A DNA stretch of 64,000 nt from Bacteroidota bacterium (GTDB lineage: Bacteria > Bacteroidota > Bacteroidia > B-17B0 > Aurantibacillaceae): NCBI GenBank assembly GCA_013298715.1, contig JAAFIQ010000011.1, positions 1-64,000 on the forward strand, read 5' to 3'. Below, piece after piece: positions 29,897 through 39,327 of the stretch. Within the stretch, counting starts at the first letter, position 1. Each line of letters opens with the position of its first letter. The position numbers and the translations under genes were made by a program. Below the pieces are notes generated by a model. That model was not told the DNA's origin. It made no database searches and worked only from the letters and a program-made list of their open reading frames with translations.

Positions 29897-30586
29897 ATGA
29901 AAAATTTAAATTTAATATTTATATCAGTTATAGTAATCTTATCATTTAACTCTTGTGGGGGAGGAGTCAATAATAAAAAAGGAAGCGATTTAAAAGGAGA
30001 AGATGCCATTAAATACCTTGCAGGTAAAGAAAGAAAATACTGGCAATTAGACAAAGGCCATGATTATTATGAATACATACAATTTGAACAAGGTGGCAAA
30101 GGAATTGGTACCAAGGGCATAGATTTAACTTATAAAATAAAGGATGACGAAATAGAATTAAAAGATTATTTAACCGTTAAATTCAAAATAGTAGAAATAA
30201 ATAATGATAAAATGATTTTACTATCTTCTAAACAAGATAGTTTAACCTATTTGTATATTGAACCTGGAAGTGAATTGGCAAAAGAAAAGCCATATTTAGA
30301 AATTAACCCAAAATGGTTGAATGGACAATATGGTACATGTTGGAAATTTTCTGATGGCGGAAAAATATACTCTTACATGAATGATGGAAGTATAATAGAT
30401 GCGATTTCGTTACGGAAAATTGCAGACTGGAAAATAAATGATAATACACTTATGTTTGGCCAATCTAACTGTACTATAAGGCGACTTTCTCCAATTTATT
30501 TTGATTATGATGCAATGGGATATCCGGTTACATTAAATTACTATAGTGAAGCAAATATAGATGGAACTCCAACAAAAAAAGAATAA
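29897..30586 (+). CDS. hypothetical lipoprotein
   Basis: Signal plus Cys: VILSFNSCGGG. Confidence 0.65.
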   Translation: MKNLNLIFISVIVILSFNSCGGGVNNKKGSDLKGEDAIKYLAGKERKYWQLDKGHDYYEYIQFEQGGKGIGTKGIDLTYKIKDDEIELKDYLTVKFKIVEINNDKMILLSSKQDSLTYLYIEPGSELAKEKPYLEINPKWLNGQYGTCWKFSDGGKIYSYMNDGSIIDAISLRKIADWKINDNTLMFGQSNCTIRRLSPIYFDYDAMGYPVTLNYYSEANIDGTPTKKE

Positions 30587-31037
30587 TCGTTTGGTTCAAC
30601 TAAAATTTACACAGCTTATGCTATTAATAACATTCAGAACGCAAAAATACTTTATACTTGCTCTTGCTTTCGTCTTATTTCTTTCGTGCAATTCAGAAAA
30701 AAACAAGTTCAACGGTCGGTGGTCAGTGTATTCAGAAAAAGTAAGCAACAATCCTGAACCCTACATTTATACTGTTAACAACAAATATTTTCTTTTCAGA
30801 AATGATGGCATGTTAATTTCAAGTTACGAAAACAATTATTCAGAATATTGGGGCAGCGATAAGCAAGATTACAAGGCTAAAGACAGTAAACTGATAATAT
30901 ATATGAGGAACTCAGAATTAGAGGATAATATTTTTAAATATAAATTTATTAATGATACCACATTATCCTTGATTTATATAAAACCTGAACTCGCTAATGA
31001 AACAGAACTAACTCTATATCGTATTGGTGATAAATAA
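30561..31037 (+). CDS. hypothetical lipoprotein
   Basis: LALAFVLFLSCNSEKN lipobox; true start probably internal to the listed ORF. Confidence 0.55.
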   Translation: MELQQKKNNRLVQLKFTQLMLLITFRTQKYFILALAFVLFLSCNSEKNKFNGRWSVYSEKVSNNPEPYIYTVNNKYFLFRNDGMLISSYENNYSEYWGSDKQDYKAKDSKLIIYMRNSELEDNIFKYKFINDTTLSLIYIKPELANETELTLYRIGDK

Positions 31038-32703
31038 TAAACACATATTTTATTATCGCAAGTATTCAATTGTACTAATTTGCATTTTCTCATTTTATAA
31101 TTTTAGTGCTCAAACGCAAATCGATTCGTTAATGGCTATTGTTAATACTACGAAAAATGATTCGGTAAAAATCTATAATACGCTTTTAATATCTGAAAAA
31201 TATTCATCTAAAACAGAATTTTCAAAATCTGCGCAATTTGCCGAACAAGGGCTAATTTTAGCTGAAAAATACAAATCAAAACGGTTAATCGCACTTGCAA
31301 AAAATAGATTAGCTCATACATTTTATGAAAGAAACTTATATAAAAAAGCAATTCCTAATTTTGAGAATGCGCTTAGTTACTATGTAGAAAGTGGTAATAG
31401 AAAAGGGCAATCGCAGGTGGAGGCAAATTTAGGCTTATGTTTTAATGAAATTGGACAAAATGATGTAGCTCTAGAATATTTGTTGAGTTGTATTAAAATT
31501 AAAGAAGAACTAAAAGACGAAAAAGGCTGTGCCTCAAGCTATCTAATACTAGGGAATATATTTCAAGATATTAAAAATTTTAAGGAGGCTAATAATTACT
31601 ATAAAAAAGCTCTAGCCATAAGAAAAAAAACAAACGACTTAGCAGGCCAATCGAGCTGTTACAACAATATTGGAAATATTTTTTACCGCGAAAACAATTT
31701 AGACTCTGCACTAATTTATTACCAAAATTCTATTTCACTTAAAGAGAAAATTAACGATCGGAAACGACTTTCAACCAGCTATAATAATATTGGTAGCTTA
31801 TATCACAAATTAAAAAAATATGATATAGCGTTAACATACTTTGATAAAGCTCTGAAAAACAACGAGATCATAAAATCGATAAACGGGATGACGTTTACGT
31901 ATATAAATTTTGCACAAACCTATTTGGCACAAGCAAAAATAAATGATGCATATACTATGGCTAATATGGCTTTAAAAACAGCCCAGTTAACTGAAGCATC
32001 TGATGAAATATCACAGAGTTACTTATTCTTGGCTAAATGCGATTCGGCCAAAAACGATTTTAAGAGCGCCTATGCTAACTTTATAGAATTTTACTTAAAT
32101 GATAAAAAAAGTTTCAATGAAAACAGCAATAAAAAAATGCTTGAGTTAAAATCTACCTACGATGCTGAAAAAAAAGAACAAGAGATTGCATTGCTAAATA
32201 AAAACACCCAAATACAAAATGCTGAACTTGAAAAACAAAAACTTATTCTACTTCAAAACCAACAAAATTTAGCGTTGCTAAACAGCCAAAACCAAATTAA
32301 AGAGTTAAGTATTTTCAAGAAAAACAATGAACTTGCAAAACAAGCTTTAATAAACGAAACTCAAAAAAAAGATATTGATAATTTGCAAAAAATTAAAATT
32401 TTGAAAGAAAATGAAGCCAAGCAAAATCAAAAAAACTTAAGTTATCAAAAACGAATTTCGTTAGCATTCGCTTTTGTTGGGATACTAGCTTTTGGTTTAC
32501 TAATACTTGCATATAAAGCATATAAACAAAAGTTAAAAGCAAATGAAATTATAACATTAAAAATTAATGAAGTAAATCTTCAAAAAAATTTGGTTGAAGA
32601 AAAACAAAAAGAAATTATTCAAAGCATTCAATACGCAAAGCGTATTCAAGAAAGTTTATTACCAAATCAAAAATACATTCATAAAAATTTGAATAAAAAC
32701 TAA
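31024..32703 (+). CDS. TPR/coiled-coil TM protein ending at the junction where SpoIIE phosphatase domains normally begin
   Basis: TPR repeats, TM, ends EIIQSIQYAKRIQESLLPNQKYIHKNLNKN. Confidence 0.75.
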   Translation: MVINNKHIFYYRKYSIVLICIFSFYNFSAQTQIDSLMAIVNTTKNDSVKIYNTLLISEKYSSKTEFSKSAQFAEQGLILAEKYKSKRLIALAKNRLAHTFYERNLYKKAIPNFENALSYYVESGNRKGQSQVEANLGLCFNEIGQNDVALEYLLSCIKIKEELKDEKGCASSYLILGNIFQDIKNFKEANNYYKKALAIRKKTNDLAGQSSCYNNIGNIFYRENNLDSALIYYQNSISLKEKINDRKRLSTSYNNIGSLYHKLKKYDIALTYFDKALKNNEIIKSINGMTFTYINFAQTYLAQAKINDAYTMANMALKTAQLTEASDEISQSYLFLAKCDSAKNDFKSAYANFIEFYLNDKKSFNENSNKKMLELKSTYDAEKKEQEIALLNKNTQIQNAELEKQKLILLQNQQNLALLNSQNQIKELSIFKKNNELAKQALINETQKKDIDNLQKIKILKENEAKQNQKNLSYQKRISLAFAFVGILAFGLLILAYKAYKQKLKANEIITLKINEVNLQKNLVEEKQKEIIQSIQYAKRIQESLLPNQKYIHKNLNKN

Positions 32704-32718
32704 TAGACTCGGAAACCG

Positions 32719-33345
32719 TCAATCAAATTTTACAATTCCCATTTTAATGCTCTTTTTGATTAACTCAGCCACGTTGTTTACTCTTAGCTTGTTAAAAACG
32801 TTGTGCCTATGCGCATCAACCGTTCTGATACTTAAATTTAATTTAACAGCAATTTCTTTGTTTGTTAAACCGTTTGAAATCCAAAATACAACTTCGCTTT
32901 CTCTTTCGGTTAGTCGTTCTGTAACTTCAAATCGTATATTTAGTCCATCAACAGCGCCATCATATACCGGAAAATGAGAAATTCCTTTGTAACTCTCGCT
33001 AATCAATAACTTTATTCTACTCGAGTCATACTCCTTTAATAAAAAAGACTTTACGCCTATTTTTTTTGCTTTATTAATATAGGTAGGATTGTAGTGCATT
33101 GAAATTATTATACAAACCACCTGGGGAAAAAGAACTTTTACTTTTTCAATCAATTCAAAACCGCTTATGTAAGGCATGCTCACGTCTGTTATCAAAATAT
33201 CAGGAATATCTTTTTTAAATGCCTCTAGCGCCTCTTGTCCATTACCGCATTCAAAACAAATTTCAAAATCAGAAATTTCTTTCACTAATTTAACCGTTCC
33301 TTCTCTCACCAATGAGTGATCATCTACAACACCTACCTTAATCAT
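32719..33345 (-). CDS. NarL/FixJ response regulator
   Basis: VGVVDDHSLVREG, ILITDVSMPYISGFEL, LTERESEVVFWISNGLTNKEIAVKLNLSIRTVDAHRHNVFNKL. Confidence 0.93.
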   Translation of the reverse strand: MIKVGVVDDHSLVREGTVKLVKEISDFEICFECGNGQEALEAFKKDIPDILITDVSMPYISGFELIEKVKVLFPQVVCIIISMHYNPTYINKAKKIGVKSFLLKEYDSSRIKLLISESYKGISHFPVYDGAVDGLNIRFEVTERLTERESEVVFWISNGLTNKEIAVKLNLSIRTVDAHRHNVFNKLRVNNVAELIKKSIKMGIVKFD

Positions 33346-33347
33346 TT

Positions 33348-35162
33348 TTAATTTTTAATCTTTAAATTAACTTTAATTTTACACCCTTCACCAACATTCG
33401 ATTCAATTTCTAAATCGCCATCTAAAAAATCTACGCGCTGTTGCAAACTAGATAACCCACTTGTCAACTTTAGTTCTGGCGGACTGGCTAAAGTTTCAAA
33501 ATTAAATCCATTGCCGTTATCAGTTACAAATATTGCAAATTCTGTTTCTGTTTCATGTAGATGTATTTTAACAGAAGTTGCGTTACTATGTTTAATAATA
33601 TTATTCAAAATTTCCTGAATGATTCTGAAAATATTAATTTCAAAATCTTTACTGAACCGCTTTTGACTCAAATTATTTTTAATCTCAAAATTTATTGAGT
33701 TCAAATTTCTAAAAAACGATTCAAATAAACTCTCAATGGCACGTTTTAAGCCAAATTCAAACAAGGTGTTAGGCATAATATCGTACGAAATATTTCTTAC
33801 GCTGGTTATTGTTTCAGTTAAAATGAGTTTTATATCGTTCAAATTTGTTTCAAATGAATTAGAATTATTTTGTAAATTACTAACACGAATTTTAAGTGCT
33901 GTCAACATTTGCCCTACCTCGTCGTGTAAATCACGTGCAAGTCTCGCTCTTTCTTCTTCCTGCCCTTTTATAAAATACCTATTCCTTTCCTTTATCAACT
34001 CTATACTATCTTCATAATTTTTAGCTTTAAGTTTTTCAATCTCCTTATCTCGAATAATTTTTTCGGTTACGTCTCTTCCAAGAGAAAAAACTGTTTCTGT
34101 TTTCTTATCATAAAAGCTGTGCCAAAAAACGTGTGTAAGCTCTCCTTTATGATTTAGTTTTGAAACGTTATAATTTTTAAATGAACTACCTTCTATCAGA
34201 GCCATAAAATCTCTCTTGTAAATTTCTCCTTCTTTAGCTGAATTACCTGTTATTCCTGATTTTCCTATATATTCATGGTAGCTTGCATTTTCAAATTCTA
34301 ACAAGGCTTTATTTGCATCAATAATAACCCCATTCTTATCTAACACAAGAAAGTAGTCATGAGAATTATCTATAAAATTTTGGCTTCGCTCCAATTTTAA
34401 CTTTAATACTTTATCGGCCGTGCAATTATAAAACGAAATTGAAATAGCAAATATTTTATTTTTTTTATCTCTGATTGGTAAAAAATACCCTTCAAAGTAA
34501 TTTTTATTTTTATCTAAAAGTAGTTCTCTTTCAAAACGAATAACTTCACCTTCAAAGCATTTTAAAAGGTTATAATAAAATGTTTCAACTCCAATTAAAT
34601 CAACTAAAACGGAGCAATCTTCACCAATAATTGTATTCTGATTTAATAATTCACGCACAACTTCTTCACCTTTTAAATTTACCGATATAATTTTCTGAGA
34701 TTCATTTATAATAAATTCAGCATGAGGTTGGCTATTGAATATAGCATCAAAAAGACTTTTTGAAAGATCGAGTTTAATTTGATTATTAAATGCCTCGCTC
34801 ACATCTGCACCATACTTTACAAACCCTTTAAATTCGAGATTTTTATCAAAAATTGGATAGGCTCGTTCATAAATACTTACGTAACCACCAGAAACGTGTT
34901 TGAATTGGTACGTAATTTTATACGATGTTTGCAACTTTAAAGATTCGTTATATTTAAACCGCACAGCTTCTTTATTATCAGGGTGAATAAGGCTCAAAAA
35001 ATAGGTTGAATCAGATAACTTTTTTTTGCAAATTCCAATAACAGTTTGAAAAGCCTCGTTAACATAAATAATTTCTCCGTCTGCATCACAATACCAAAAA
35101 AGTTCATCGGTTTTATGCTGAAATATTTCAGTGAGGTCCAGTTCTTGTAGGTCAGAAATCAT
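33348..35162 (-). CDS. PAS-domain sensor histidine kinase (HisKA_3/NarX type)
   Basis: RARLARDLHDEVGQMLTALKIRVSNL, EFAIFVTDNGNGFNFE; adjacent to response regulator. Confidence 0.9.
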   Translation of the reverse strand: MISDLQELDLTEIFQHKTDELFWYCDADGEIIYVNEAFQTVIGICKKKLSDSTYFLSLIHPDNKEAVRFKYNESLKLQTSYKITYQFKHVSGGYVSIYERAYPIFDKNLEFKGFVKYGADVSEAFNNQIKLDLSKSLFDAIFNSQPHAEFIINESQKIISVNLKGEEVVRELLNQNTIIGEDCSVLVDLIGVETFYYNLLKCFEGEVIRFERELLLDKNKNYFEGYFLPIRDKKNKIFAISISFYNCTADKVLKLKLERSQNFIDNSHDYFLVLDKNGVIIDANKALLEFENASYHEYIGKSGITGNSAKEGEIYKRDFMALIEGSSFKNYNVSKLNHKGELTHVFWHSFYDKKTETVFSLGRDVTEKIIRDKEIEKLKAKNYEDSIELIKERNRYFIKGQEEERARLARDLHDEVGQMLTALKIRVSNLQNNSNSFETNLNDIKLILTETITSVRNISYDIMPNTLFEFGLKRAIESLFESFFRNLNSINFEIKNNLSQKRFSKDFEINIFRIIQEILNNIIKHSNATSVKIHLHETETEFAIFVTDNGNGFNFETLASPPELKLTSGLSSLQQRVDFLDGDLEIESNVGEGCKIKVNLKIKN

Positions 35163-35390
35163 AGGTGTTTTTAATATAAAAAAATTTAATTTTTAGACCA
35201 AAAAAAACACACAAGGAAAATAATCACTTTAATGAGAAATTATAATACTTAGTAGTTTTGTTGTCAAATCAAAAATAAACTATTATAAGTTTGCTTATTC
35301 ATACTTTAGTCGAATGGAAATATTTTTCGTCGAAACGTTAATTAAACCGTTTTAAGTATCAGTTTTTGAAGTTTACAACATTTAGAAAAA

Positions 35391-37979
35391 TCAAAATTTT
35401 ACACCAATAGCCAACACATCATCCATTTGTTTGGTGTTTCCTTTCCAGTTATAAAAATTTGTACTTAGTATTTTTTTTAAATCTGTCATACTTTCAGACT
35501 TATTTGCTTCAACTAATTCGCGTAACTTACGGCTCATAAATTTTTGTTTCCCATCATGGCCACCAAATTGATCTGGTAATCCATCTGTATTAATAACAAA
35601 GCCATCTCCTTTTTTGTACGAAAACACATTGTTTACAAATGGTTTACGTGTTTTATAATGCATACCTGCAATTGGATATCTGTCTGCTTTTACCTCTTCA
35701 AAGTTACCATCTTTAATTAGGTACATTGATCGGTGTGCGCCAGCAAACTCCATTATATTTTTCTTGGTATTTACTTTTATTAAGGCAATATCCATTCCAT
35801 CTTTACTATCTCCTTGGCCAACATCTTGTTTTAATTTTATTTGCACTTCGGTATGCAGCATGTCCAATACCTCTGCTGCATTTTTTTGTTTTGCATGTTT
35901 AGATAAAATTTGATTCAGCGTAAAATAACCAATAAAACTCATAAGCGCTCCAGGAACTCCATGCCCTGTGCAATCCACGGCAGCTATGTAGATATACTCG
36001 TGTTCTTTGTAAAGAAAAGGGAAATCACCACTTACAACATCTTTTGGAAGGTAAAACATAAAAGCATTTGGAAACTCAGCCTGCAATTGCTCTTCTGTTG
36101 GCATTAGTGAGCTTTGAATGCGATAACTATAATTTATACTTTCAGTAATTTTTTTGTTTTTTTCTAAAATTATTTCCTCGTTTTGTTTTTGAGAAGTGAT
36201 ATTATGCAAAACTAATAGAATAGTCTCTAAACTATTTTTTTGATTATACTCGGGTATAGCATTAATTGTAAAGTAAACCGGCTTAGTATTAATTTCAAAA
36301 TTTACCTCGAGCGATTGTTTGTTGTTATCTGTTTTGATTTTTGAAATGAGTTTAGTAAACGCTTCTGTTATTTCAACAGGTAAATAATTTGATTCAAGGT
36401 TATACTCTTTAAAATCTATAAGTTTATAATTGGTTATGGTTTCAATAACAGGATTGGTATAGAGTAAATTGCCATTCAAATCTAATCGAATAATTAAATC
36501 TGGTGAATTTTCAGATAAAGCCTGCATTTTTGCTCGCATGCGTTGCTCCTCTTTTGCCTTTAACTCTTCAGTTATATCGCGACTATTTAATACCAATCCT
36601 TTTATAGATGTGTCTTGTAAAAGATTGGTTAAAGTGCCTTCCATCCATACCACCGACTCATCTTTTTTTATGCTTCTGTATTGAAAAACAAATGATTTTG
36701 CATTTTGATTTTTTGATGAATCGAAATAATGTGCGAACGTAGATTTATCTTCATTAAACAAATAGCGTTGGTCATTATTATCAATTAGTTCTTGTGAATT
36801 ATAGCCTAAAATATTTTTTATAGAAGGACTGATGTATTTTATGGTACCGTTTTCTTCATAAATTGAAATAATCTCCGAAGCTCTTTCTAACAAAGCGTTT
36901 TGGCGATTACCAGCATCATTTACCTCTTGTATTTTTTGATTTAATTGTTCATTTGTTACTTCTAAATTTTCTTTTGCTTCACTCATTTCTTGAGCGTTTG
37001 CAATTAATTGCTCACGTTGTCCTTCTAACTCAGTACTCATTTTTTGGGCATCGTGCAGCAACTTTAAGGTATTTTCATTTACCGAAATATTAAAAATTGT
37101 ACGTGCAATAATATCCCCAATGGCTTTTAAAAAATTTATTTGCTGTTCAGTAAGTTTAAAAAGTGATGCTAATTCTATAACAGCGTAAACTTTTTCATTA
37201 GTAATTAGTGGAACCAAAATTATTGAAGTTGGCTTTTTATCGCCCAGTAAGCCAGATGTTATACTAACATAATCTTCAGGAATTTCTGTTCTGTAGATAA
37301 TATCAGCCAAAGCTACCGTTTGGCCTACTAGGCCTTGTGCGAATCTAAATTCCTTTTCTAAATATTTTTTCCTATTATAGGCATAACTCCCTACTAAAGT
37401 TATAGTGCTTAGTTTTTTATTTGTATCGTTCCAATTAACAATATAAAAAGCGCACTGTACTGCATTAATTTTTTTTGTTAAAAACGGAATCAACTCATCG
37501 CTCATCTCAGCAATTAATCGGTGTTTACGCAATATCTCGCCAACCTCGCTCACACCATTTTGTATCCAATTCTCCTCTTCTTTTTTTTGTTGAGCATTTT
37601 GCAAACTTGTTTTCATGTTTAGCAGTGCTTTGGCTAAATCATCACCAGATGTTAATATTGCATTAAAATTTTGATTACTAATCTCGTTTACAAATTTGTA
37701 ATTGGCATCAAAAACAATTTTCTGCTCTTCATAATTTTTATTTAAAGCATCAAAATATTTTAATATTCTGTTGGCGGCCACGTAAGCAATTAATGGCAAA
37801 AACAAAGGTGCTAAACAAATAATATCAAATAATAAATTCGTTTTTAATAATGCTACAAAACTAATAGACTGATTAATATTCACTATTATAAATGCAGCAA
37901 TTGGAAACAAAAATCCAAAAACTGCTGAAACGGTTAATAGCCTTGCTACCTCTTTTTTTCTGACTAAATTTTCGTGCAT
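35391..37979 (-). CDS. TM-GAF-PAS-PAS-SpoIIE (PP2C) serine phosphatase
   Basis: ESINYSYRIQSSLMPTEEQL, LPKDVVSGDFPFLYK, AAVDCTGHGVPGALMSFIG, DGMDIALIKVNTKKNIMEFAGAHRSMYLI, DGLPDQFGG. Confidence 0.9.
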   Translation of the reverse strand: MHENLVRKKEVARLLTVSAVFGFLFPIAAFIIVNINQSISFVALLKTNLLFDIICLAPLFLPLIAYVAANRILKYFDALNKNYEEQKIVFDANYKFVNEISNQNFNAILTSGDDLAKALLNMKTSLQNAQQKKEEENWIQNGVSEVGEILRKHRLIAEMSDELIPFLTKKINAVQCAFYIVNWNDTNKKLSTITLVGSYAYNRKKYLEKEFRFAQGLVGQTVALADIIYRTEIPEDYVSITSGLLGDKKPTSIILVPLITNEKVYAVIELASLFKLTEQQINFLKAIGDIIARTIFNISVNENTLKLLHDAQKMSTELEGQREQLIANAQEMSEAKENLEVTNEQLNQKIQEVNDAGNRQNALLERASEIISIYEENGTIKYISPSIKNILGYNSQELIDNNDQRYLFNEDKSTFAHYFDSSKNQNAKSFVFQYRSIKKDESVVWMEGTLTNLLQDTSIKGLVLNSRDITEELKAKEEQRMRAKMQALSENSPDLIIRLDLNGNLLYTNPVIETITNYKLIDFKEYNLESNYLPVEITEAFTKLISKIKTDNNKQSLEVNFEINTKPVYFTINAIPEYNQKNSLETILLVLHNITSQKQNEEIILEKNKKITESINYSYRIQSSLMPTEEQLQAEFPNAFMFYLPKDVVSGDFPFLYKEHEYIYIAAVDCTGHGVPGALMSFIGYFTLNQILSKHAKQKNAAEVLDMLHTEVQIKLKQDVGQGDSKDGMDIALIKVNTKKNIMEFAGAHRSMYLIKDGNFEEVKADRYPIAGMHYKTRKPFVNNVFSYKKGDGFVINTDGLPDQFGGHDGKQKFMSRKLRELVEANKSESMTDLKKILSTNFYNWKGNTKQMDDVLAIGVKF

Positions 37980-38437
37980 TAAAATGATTTTAATTTTTGA
38001 ACAAGGTGGGTATTTAATTGGGTTAGCAAATCAATAGTTTGTGGCGTAAAAGCAGCAAAGGAAGCTAACTCGATAACAGCATAAGTTACACCATCATCCG
38101 TAAATGGAAATATTAGGAGATGAGAAGGAGAACTTTGGCCTAAGCCAGAAACAACGGTTAGGTAGCCCTCTGGCACACTGCTAAGTATAACATACTTTCC
38201 ATCCTTTGCAACCTGACCAGTTATACCTTCTCCTAATTCTAATTTCAAATTTTCATTAGTTGAAGAATGATAGGCAAATCCTTCAATAAAATGGAGCGAA
38301 TTATTTTTACGGTGGTAAAAAATTCCTTGACAACAATCAAATTGAGTAGCAAGCTTCCACAAAAAATTTTCGCCAAGCTCTTCAATTTTATTGGTTGAAT
38401 CAATTATAGAAATTAAATCTGTTACAAACTGAGTCAT
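37979..38437 (-). CDS. stand-alone GAF domain protein
   Basis: EGITGQVAKDGKYVILSSVPEGYLTVVSGLGQSSPSHLLIFPFTDDGVTYAVIELASF. Confidence 0.8.
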   Translation of the reverse strand: MTQFVTDLISIIDSTNKIEELGENFLWKLATQFDCCQGIFYHRKNNSLHFIEGFAYHSSTNENLKLELGEGITGQVAKDGKYVILSSVPEGYLTVVSGLGQSSPSHLLIFPFTDDGVTYAVIELASFAAFTPQTIDLLTQLNTHLVQKLKSF

Positions 38438-38443
38438 AATTTT

Positions 38444-39259
38444 TTATATTGTTGGATTTGGTGCTACCTTTTTGTAAATCCTATTTGCAATACTAATAGT
38501 TTCAAATTTAGAAGATGTTTTAGACCAAGCGACAGATTCTTTTGAGCCTAACACCAAATGGCCATTTAGTTTTAATGAGTATAAAAGTTTTAATAACACC
38601 TCATTTTGTAAATCGAGATTAAAATAAATAAGCACATTACGGCAAAGCACTATATCAAATACACCTGGCTGATTATCTGTAATTAAATTAAACGGCTTAA
38701 AAGTTACGTGCTTTAGGAGATCTGAGTTGAAATAATAAAAATACTCATCCCTTTCTGGAAAATAATAATCAAAACTTGCTTCTGGCAAAACTTTCTTTAA
38801 ATTAGCTATACTATGCTCAGCCCTTATAACGTGTAGCTTACCACTCATTGCATTTTCAATCATTTTTGTATTTAAATCGGTTGCAGTAAGTTTTGCGTTT
38901 TTGAGTAAACTAAGCTCATTCAATAAAATTAGCATGCTAAATACTTCATCACCACGCGAACAGGCAGCATGCCAAATGCGTAAGCCTAAAAAATTGCTGA
39001 TAGAAAAATTTTTAAGATGCTCCTTCAATTCAATCCACACATTTGTATCGCGAAACATTTCGGTAGTATTAACCGTAATTTCATTAACAAGCATTTCTAA
39101 TAAATTTGCATTATCCTTGGCATGTTGAATAAAAGTCTCTATCGTATTTTTGTGCCAAATAATCATTAAGCGTTCAATTCTGCGTGTTAAAGAACTAGTT
39201 GAATAATTACTAAAATCAATACCTGTTAAATTTTTAACCTCTGAAATAAAAGAAGTCAA
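38444..39259 (-). CDS. cheR: CheR-type protein-glutamate methyltransferase (TTG start)
   Basis: NEITVNTTEMFRDTNVWIELKEHL, RIWHAACSRGDEVFSMLILL, FDIVLCRNVLIYFN. Confidence 0.9.
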   Translation of the reverse strand: MTSFISEVKNLTGIDFSNYSTSSLTRRIERLMIIWHKNTIETFIQHAKDNANLLEMLVNEITVNTTEMFRDTNVWIELKEHLKNFSISNFLGLRIWHAACSRGDEVFSMLILLNELSLLKNAKLTATDLNTKMIENAMSGKLHVIRAEHSIANLKKVLPEASFDYYFPERDEYFYYFNSDLLKHVTFKPFNLITDNQPGVFDIVLCRNVLIYFNLDLQNEVLLKLLYSLKLNGHLVLGSKESVAWSKTSSKFETISIANRIYKKVAPNPTI

Positions 39260-39327
39260 ATCTTTTTTGGTAAGATTAATGTTAGGTGTTAGTATTTGAG
39301 TTTCTGGTAAAATTTTCCTAAGAACAG

